From Planctomycetaceae bacterium (GTDB taxonomy: Bacteria > Planctomycetota > Planctomycetia > Planctomycetales > Planctomycetaceae), in contig JAWKTX010000010.1 of the NCBI GenBank assembly GCA_041398825.1, positions 62,001-126,000 of the forward strand: a stretch of 64,000 nt of DNA, in the 5' to 3' direction. Below are positions 58,657 through 64,000 of this stretch, piece by piece (position 1 is the stretch's first letter; every line of letters starts with the position of its first letter). A model generated the notes under the pieces. That model saw nothing but the letters and a program-made list of their open reading frames with translations, did no database searches and was not told the DNA's origin. Made by a program: the position numbers and the translations under genes.

Positions 58657-58947
58657 CCGGCCCCCTCCGTCCGTGATTACCACGCCGACCGCCGAATTTC
58701 TGGCGCTGCCGCCGAAAAATCCGCCGACAGCGCCGGTCAGGGAACTACGGCGGTTCCCGAAAACACACCAAAATCTCTCGGGAAACTCGGGATCCCGCGA
58801 CCTGGAAGCAATATTCCTCACCGGAAACACGTTGGAACGCAATTTGCCTTTTCGTCCGATCCCAGCCCAGTCCGGTCCGGAGCAGGCGAGCAGACGCTCC
58901 GGCAATTCCTCAAATCGACATTCCGATCAGGCAGGCTTCCATTCCAG

Positions 58948-60003
58948 ATGCAATCTGCAACAAGAACCCAGGTGATCAGCGGCTCAAACGCCCACCGCAG
59001 GATGATATCTCCCGGATTTACTCTGATTGAACTTCTGGTGGTCATTGCGATTATCGCCATCCTGATCGCACTGCTGCTTCCGGCTGTGCAACAGGCTCGC
59101 GAAGCAGCCCGAAGGATTCAATGCAGGAACAACCTCAAACAACTGGCCCTGGCTGTCCATAATTACGCAGATGTCTATTCGGCATTGCCCCCGAGCGCCT
59201 GTATCAATCCCGCCACCAGTGGCGCCGGGAACAATGGTTCGTGGGGAGTACACGGCCGAATTCTGCCCTATCTGGAACAGGGAAATCTTTATGCTCAGGT
59301 CGATCTTTCACTCGCATGGGACGGTCAAATGTCCATTGACGGACTGAAGATTCCTGCATTCGCCTGTCCCAGCGATCCACGAAGCGATGAAATTCGAAAT
59401 GCGGGCCCTGGATTGCCAACCCTTTATCCCACAACCTACGGATTCAACTTCGGATCGTGGTTCGTTTTCAACCCGGCTACTGGAAAAGGCGGAGACGGTA
59501 CCTTCTATCCGAATGCAAAACTGAAGTTTGCAGCCTTCTATGACGGAACAAGCTACACGCTGATGGCCTCCGAGGTGAAAGCCTGGACTCCTTATCGAAG
59601 AAATGGCGGGCCCCCCTCGACAACAATCCCCCAGACAATTGCTGAAGCCGAGACCATCATCGCCTCCGGTGGTCAGTTCAAGAATACGGGTCACACGGAA
59701 TGGCCGGATGGTCGGTTTCACCACCATGGCTTCACGACGACAATGCAACCCAACGCGAAGACTCACTGTTCTGACGGGTCGACGAACTATTTAGAGTGTG
59801 ACTTCAACTCAAATCAGGAAGGCCGAAATGGCCTATCCGGATCACCGACCTACGCCATCATCACTTCCCGTAGCTTTCATACGGGAACTGTCAACTCGGC
59901 TCTGGTGGACGGATCTGTTCGGACGATCTCTGAAAATATCGATCTGGGCGTCTGGCGAGCGCTGGGAACTCGCAGCGGGCGTGAAGTCATCGGGGAATTC
60001 TGA
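58948..60003 (+). CDS. DUF1559 protein with pseudopilin-type N-terminus
   Basis: 351 residues from ATG 58948; ATG 59002 is an alternative that would begin just before the leader. SPGFTLIELLVVIAIIAIL followed by QQAREAARRIQCRNNLKQ is the same N-terminal module as the protein at 1823-2845. The C-terminal end has SFHTGTVNSALVDGSVRTIS and SGREVIGEF. The body between is only loosely similar. The 290 bases upstream show no gene and no clear hairpin, and no terminator is seen after it, unlike the first copy. Confidence 0.9.
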   Translation: MQSATRTQVISGSNAHRRMISPGFTLIELLVVIAIIAILIALLLPAVQQAREAARRIQCRNNLKQLALAVHNYADVYSALPPSACINPATSGAGNNGSWGVHGRILPYLEQGNLYAQVDLSLAWDGQMSIDGLKIPAFACPSDPRSDEIRNAGPGLPTLYPTTYGFNFGSWFVFNPATGKGGDGTFYPNAKLKFAAFYDGTSYTLMASEVKAWTPYRRNGGPPSTTIPQTIAEAETIIASGGQFKNTGHTEWPDGRFHHHGFTTTMQPNAKTHCSDGSTNYLECDFNSNQEGRNGLSGSPTYAIITSRSFHTGTVNSALVDGSVRTISENIDLGVWRALGTRSGREVIGEF

Positions 60004-60140
60004 TTCTCTGTTCCAAAAGAACATCATCCGTTGGCCTTCGTGCGGAATCAGCAATCACAATAAGTACTCAAACCATTCAGACAACTATCCACCGGTTTCA
60101 GCTATTTCGAAACCGCAATTTGCAATCAGGGTTACGAAAA

Positions 60141-61283
60141 ATGATCAGGGCAATCTCTCCATCACGGAACTCACTCTTCAAACACTGCTTCTTCGCTCTG
60201 CTTGTGATCCCGTTCACTTCCTCGTTTTCCGGCGCACCGTATTCGGGTTCGACCCTGGTCGCGGACGAAACAGAGATCGCACCGATGCAGAAGAAAGCTC
60301 TGCAGTTTCTCGAAGTCACACAAAACGAAGACGGTTCCTGGACGCGATCCGATGCCGTTGGAATTACGGCTTTGGTTACGTCATCACTCATCGAAACCGG
60401 AAAGTCCGTCGATGACCCGATTGTTGCAAAGGCACTGAACTACCTCGTCAAAAACCAGCAACCAGAGGGTGGCATCTTTGCCGCGGGAAGTCGACACCAG
60501 AACTACGAAACCTGTATCGCATTGATGGCCCTGGCTGATGCCAACAAAGACGGTCGTTTCAATCAACACATAAAGAAGGCAGAGACATTTCTGCGAGGGC
60601 TGCAGTGGGATGAAGGCGAAGGCATCGAGTCCTCCGACGGAGCCTATGGTGGTGGCGGCTACGACAGCAAGCAACGCCCGGATATGTCCAACACGCAGTT
60701 CCTTGTGGAAGCGTTGAAAAAAGCGGGCGTCAAAGAAGACGACCCCGCCATGCAGAAAGCGCTGATCTTTGTCTCCCGGGCTCAGAACCTGGAATCCGTA
60801 CACAACACCCTGCCCTTTGCAGGCAAAATCAATGATGGCGGGTTCATCTACACACCAGCCAAAGGCGGCGAATCCAAAGCAGGCAATGACGACAACGGAG
60901 GATTGCGATCTTACGGCAGTATCACCTACGCTGGCCTGAAAAGCCTGATCTTTGCCGGCCTGAAGAAAGACGACCCAAGGGTGAAAGCGGCAACCGATTG
61001 GATCCGAAATCACTACACACTGTCCGAAAACCCCGGTATGGGACAACAGGGTTTGTTCTACTATTTTCACACCTTCGGCAGGACAATGAGCCTCATCAGC
61101 AATGATCAGGATTTTGTCGATTCAAAAGGTCAGAAGCACGACTGGAAGACGGAGTTATCCAACCGCCTCAGGGATCTTCAACAGCCAAACGGCAGCTGGA
61201 CCAATCCTGCTGATCGCTGGTACGAGGGAGATCCAAACCTGGTGACAGCCTACTGCCTGCTTGCGCTTAGCTACTGCGACTGA
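60141..61283 (+). CDS. Secreted prenyltransferase/squalene-oxidase-type repeat protein
   Basis: 380 residues from ATG 60141 (AGGG about 9 bases upstream). A hydrophobic signal (CFFALLVIPFTSSFSGA) indicates export. The rest is an alpha-alpha toroid pattern with QW-like repeats: LEVTQNEDGSWTRSDAVG, LVKNQQPEGGIFAAG, LRDLQQPNGSWTNP. No DxDD or DxxD cyclase motif was noticed, so this is probably a structural relative used in planctomycete secreted proteins rather than a hopanoid cyclase. Runs in the same direction as the following hydrolase gene, 144 bases away. Confidence 0.82.
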   Translation: MIRAISPSRNSLFKHCFFALLVIPFTSSFSGAPYSGSTLVADETEIAPMQKKALQFLEVTQNEDGSWTRSDAVGITALVTSSLIETGKSVDDPIVAKALNYLVKNQQPEGGIFAAGSRHQNYETCIALMALADANKDGRFNQHIKKAETFLRGLQWDEGEGIESSDGAYGGGGYDSKQRPDMSNTQFLVEALKKAGVKEDDPAMQKALIFVSRAQNLESVHNTLPFAGKINDGGFIYTPAKGGESKAGNDDNGGLRSYGSITYAGLKSLIFAGLKKDDPRVKAATDWIRNHYTLSENPGMGQQGLFYYFHTFGRTMSLISNDQDFVDSKGQKHDWKTELSNRLRDLQQPNGSWTNPADRWYEGDPNLVTAYCLLALSYCD

Positions 61284-61427
61284 AAGCTTTGGCGATCAGC
61301 ACACTTGCGGAGTCATCCAGGGCCCGATTCAAATCCGACCCGGACGCTGTCGTTTTGCCGCGCACGATGTCACAATGGCCGCCCTTTGTTGCGATTGTGG
61401 TTTCGGCCTGTTTGTGCGAGTCATGCG

Positions 61428-63443
61428 ATGTTCGGCATTTCGAAGTTTTCATTGATTTTCGTTGGGTTCCTGCTTGCTGGCCTCGTTGTCCCCCGTGACT
61501 TCGCTGTGGCACAGCAGGATCAGAAGGCACCGACGCAGGAAGAACGGGACCAATTGCAGGATGGGTTGAAGAAACTCAGCCAGCTAATCGACGCGCTGCG
61601 AACCGTCGATCGGATGGAGAATCGCACCCAACGTGCGTTATTCGCCGACGTTGCGGTTTTCGCAAAGGCAGTCGAATGGCAACTGCGACACGACGAATTC
61701 TTTAAGCCCGACTACGTCAAACAGGCCCAACGGGCAATTGAAACCGGAATATCCCGCGCACAAAGCCTGGCTGATGAAAAGGCTCCGTGGGTCGTGCAGG
61801 AAGGTTCGACAATTCGCGGCTATGTCAGCAAAGTGGATCAGTCCATTCAGCCGTATGCCATCACGCTGCCAGCAAACGTAAACCCATGGGATGGAAAAAG
61901 ATGGCCGCTTCATGTCGTGCTGCATGGCCGAGCCAATCAAATGAACGAAGTGAACTTCATCTCGAAGTTCGAAGGCCGGACACCCAGGACGCCAGTCCAC
62001 TGGATTCAGCTCGACGTCTACGGTCGCGGCAGTAACGCTTACCGATGGTCCGGTGAGACAGACGTCTTCGAAGCCATAGCCGATGTCAAACGCCGGTTCC
62101 GAATCGACGAGAATCGAATCACCCTGCACGGCTTTTCCATGGGCGGAGCCGGAGCATGGCATCTTGGAATGCATTACCCACATCTCTGGTCGTCCGTCGG
62201 ACCGGGAGCCGGTTTTGTTGACTTCTACAAATACCAGAATCAGTCGGATCGACTACCGGCATGGCAGCATCAGACCCTCGGGATTTACGACGCTGTCGAT
62301 TATGCGCTGAACGCAGCAAACGTACCGGTATGTACCTACGGAGGTGAAATTGATCCTCAGCTGGCGGCGAGTACCACAATGGCTGAGGCCGCACGAGAAG
62401 AGGAAGTTGAAATCAAGGTCATTGTTGGCCCCGGAATGGGACATAAGTTTGACCCGAAGAGTCAGCAGGAATTCATGGCGTTTCATATCGAGAAGTCCGA
62501 AGCGGGACGCCCTTCTGTTTACGATCGACGCCACATTCGATTCACGACGCGCACTCTTCGGTACAACACATGTGACTGGCTGACCATCGAAGAAGTCGAA
62601 ACGGTTTACGCTCCTTCGACCATTGATGCCAGAATCAATTCCGATGGTGATGTTGAAGTGAATACATCGAACATTACGGCCTTCCGGCTGAATCGAGACA
62701 TCGCCACGAATGCCATCATTGACGGAACACTCCTTCCATGCCGGACTGCTGCCGATGGGTTATTGCCCGACGTTTGGTATCAGCGCACCGAAGATGCCTG
62801 GCAGGTGCTCGACTACGACTCCTCGCGCGAATTCGCTGAGAATCCCGAGCTCAGTAAACGGCACGGCCTTCAGGGCCCCATCGACGATGCATTCATGGAT
62901 GCGTTCGTCTGCGTTCGCCCAACTCAACCATCACTGATCCCCGCCGCCAACACATGGGCGAAACATCAACTGGAAGTATTCGAACAGGAATTTGACTTCT
63001 GGCTGCGAGGAAAGGTGCAGGTCGTAGATGATAAAGACGTCACAGAAGAGCATATCGCAGGCAACAATCTGATACTGTTTGGTGATCCGCAGTCGAACGC
63101 ATTAATCGCCCGCGTCGTCCAGAACCTGCCCATTGAATGGACGACACAGAAGATTCGTGTTGGACACCGCGAATGGGACGCCTCGACGCATGGGCTGAGC
63201 ATGATCTATCCGAATCCACTGAATCCACACCGCTATGTCGTGATCAACTCCGGGCACACGATGCACGATGTTGACTTTAAGGCATCCAACGCCTGGTTGT
63301 TTCCCCGAATGGGAGATATCGCGGTTCGACGCCTCCAGCCTGTCCCGGCAACCAACGACAGAAACAGTACCGACCAGAGTTCCACTGACATTGTCTGGGC
63401 AGAAAACTTCAATTCCAACTGGTTGCTGGACGAAGCTGAGTAA
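61428..63443 (+). CDS. Secreted alpha/beta hydrolase, prolyl-oligopeptidase/esterase type
   Basis: 671 residues from ATG 61428, giving a signal peptide (FSLIFVGFLLAGLVVPRDFA). An N-terminal helical region (30-150) precedes the hydrolase core: WPLHVVLHGRANQMNEVNF, nucleophile elbow HGFSMGGAGAWHLGMHYP with Ser in GFSMGG, and a late GPGMGHKFDPKS with the likely catalytic His. A second domain of about 250 residues follows with PLPxV-type beta pattern and ends DIVWAENFNSNWLLDEAE. Substrate unknown; peptidase or ester hydrolysis are both possible. Confidence 0.82.
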   Translation: MFGISKFSLIFVGFLLAGLVVPRDFAVAQQDQKAPTQEERDQLQDGLKKLSQLIDALRTVDRMENRTQRALFADVAVFAKAVEWQLRHDEFFKPDYVKQAQRAIETGISRAQSLADEKAPWVVQEGSTIRGYVSKVDQSIQPYAITLPANVNPWDGKRWPLHVVLHGRANQMNEVNFISKFEGRTPRTPVHWIQLDVYGRGSNAYRWSGETDVFEAIADVKRRFRIDENRITLHGFSMGGAGAWHLGMHYPHLWSSVGPGAGFVDFYKYQNQSDRLPAWQHQTLGIYDAVDYALNAANVPVCTYGGEIDPQLAASTTMAEAAREEEVEIKVIVGPGMGHKFDPKSQQEFMAFHIEKSEAGRPSVYDRRHIRFTTRTLRYNTCDWLTIEEVETVYAPSTIDARINSDGDVEVNTSNITAFRLNRDIATNAIIDGTLLPCRTAADGLLPDVWYQRTEDAWQVLDYDSSREFAENPELSKRHGLQGPIDDAFMDAFVCVRPTQPSLIPAANTWAKHQLEVFEQEFDFWLRGKVQVVDDKDVTEEHIAGNNLILFGDPQSNALIARVVQNLPIEWTTQKIRVGHREWDASTHGLSMIYPNPLNPHRYVVINSGHTMHDVDFKASNAWLFPRMGDIAVRRLQPVPATNDRNSTDQSSTDIVWAENFNSNWLLDEAE

Positions 63444-63461
63444 CTGACGACATCGGATATT

Positions 63462-64000
63462 TTAATCGGCCTCTGACTCTGCATTTGGCGACGATTGCTC
63501 TGTGCTTCTGGATGAAAGGTGCAGCTGCGGCGAAGTGGCCTGACCACGCAATTCGATGACCTGGTCCGCACGGTTCTGCGTGAGGTAAGCTGTCAGGTCG
63601 ACCCCCATTTGCTTCAGCGAGACAAGATGTTGCTGCTGAATCTGGTTGACTCGCTGCATAGCCGCTTCCCTCTGCTGATCGGTCGCTTCACGTTGTCGTC
63701 GCTCAAATTCGCGTTGTCGTTCTGCGTGCTCCAAATCGGCAACTCGCTTTTTCTGATCCATTTCAATCGCATGCTGTACCTCGGAGGATTGCTCCTGACG
63801 ACGCATACTGGCTCGGCTGAGCTGACTCTGAAGGCGATAGTTTTCAAGATCCTGAGTTTGTTCCTCCGTCGCACGATCCAGCTGCAACCGAGTGCGTGCT
63901 TCAATCGCCTGATCGTGCATCTTCTGCAGGGATTCGGCTGCCCCGTATCCCCGATATACCACGTTGTTAACACGATAGCCGATCTGCTCAGCCCGGGAGA
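63462..64000 (-). CDS. Coiled-coil protein, N-terminal part outside window
   Basis: The frame is open through the right edge; about 178 residues of the C-terminal end are seen. GYRVNNVVYRGYGAAESLQK is followed by a long, highly charged Gln/Arg/Glu coiled coil (EMDQKKRVADLEHAERQREF) and an ending LTQNRADQVIELRGQ. The layout resembles the C-terminal half of SPFH/band-7 proteins, but the domain itself is not in view, so this is only a suggestion. It converges with the hydrolase gene, 18 bases between stop codons. Confidence 0.6.
   Translation of the reverse strand, partial: SRAEQIGYRVNNVVYRGYGAAESLQKMHDQAIEARTRLQLDRATEEQTQDLENYRLQSQLSRASMRRQEQSSEVQHAIEMDQKKRVADLEHAERQREFERRQREATDQQREAAMQRVNQIQQQHLVSLKQMGVDLTAYLTQNRADQVIELRGQATSPQLHLSSRSTEQSSPNAESEAD

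Overview
The window is a contiguous piece of a bacterial chromosome, very probably from a planctomycete (Planctomycetota, Planctomycetales-like). This rests on two DUF1559 genes with pseudopilin-type N-termini, a TPR / CRTAC1 (FG-GAP + ASPIC-UnbV) gene pair, lineage-typical secreted proteins, and an unusual vegetative-type sigma factor carrying extra N-terminal helix-turn-helix segments. No species call can be made without a database search.

Layout. Positions 1-15670 are a plus-strand accessory region: the 3' part of nadB, a DUF1559 gene with its own promoter, 5' stem-loop and terminator, a small lipoprotein, a membrane TPR protein coupled to a CRTAC1-type lipoprotein, a caspase-like-fold protein, a TlpA-type thioredoxin protein, a secreted protein of unknown function, ahcY, a LarA/DUF2088 gene, and an ECF sigma factor overlapping a multi-pass membrane protein gene. 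Two diverged copies of a short interspersed repeat lie near 10.5 and 15.9 kb.

Positions 16033-46380 are one minus-strand translation and transcription supercluster. In transcription order it reads tRNA-Thr(TGT), tRNA-Tyr, tRNA-Gly, tRNA-Thr(GGT), tuf, rpmG, tRNA-Trp, secE, nusG, rplK, rplA, rplJ, rplL, rpoB, rpoC, rpsL, rpsG, fusA, then after a consensus promoter rpsJ, rplC, rplD, rplW, rplB, rpsS, rplV, rpsC, rplP, rpmC, rpsQ, rplN, rplE, rpsN, rpsH, rplF, rplR, rpsE, rplO, secY, rpmJ, rpsM, rpsK, rpoA and rplQ, ending in an intrinsic terminator. Hairpins sit in the rplL-rpoB, rpoB-rpoC and rpsG-fusA gaps; the last has a T-tract like an intrinsic terminator. rplX, rpmD, adk, map, infA and rpsD are absent from their usual places.

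Positions 46609-53652 hold the sigma-70 family gene (minus), a small membrane protein (plus), and minus-strand ribE, rsmA, guaB and a secreted protein of unknown function. Positions 53880-63443 return to the plus strand: a MoaD/ThiS-like protein with a BNR-repeat protein, a TfoX-N protein overlapping a divergent uvrA, a second DUF1559 gene, a secreted prenyltransferase-like repeat protein and a secreted alpha/beta hydrolase. The right edge cuts a minus-strand coiled-coil protein.

The central cluster supplies the ribosome, RNA polymerase core, elongation factors and Sec translocon, and the nearby sigma factor may direct that polymerase. No CRISPR array, insertion sequence or phage module was seen. 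The most notable points are a naturally arginine residue 88 in ribosomal protein S12 (a streptomycin-resistance position), the sigma factor architecture, a caspase-like His/Cys protein, and the terminator-like hairpin in front of fusA.
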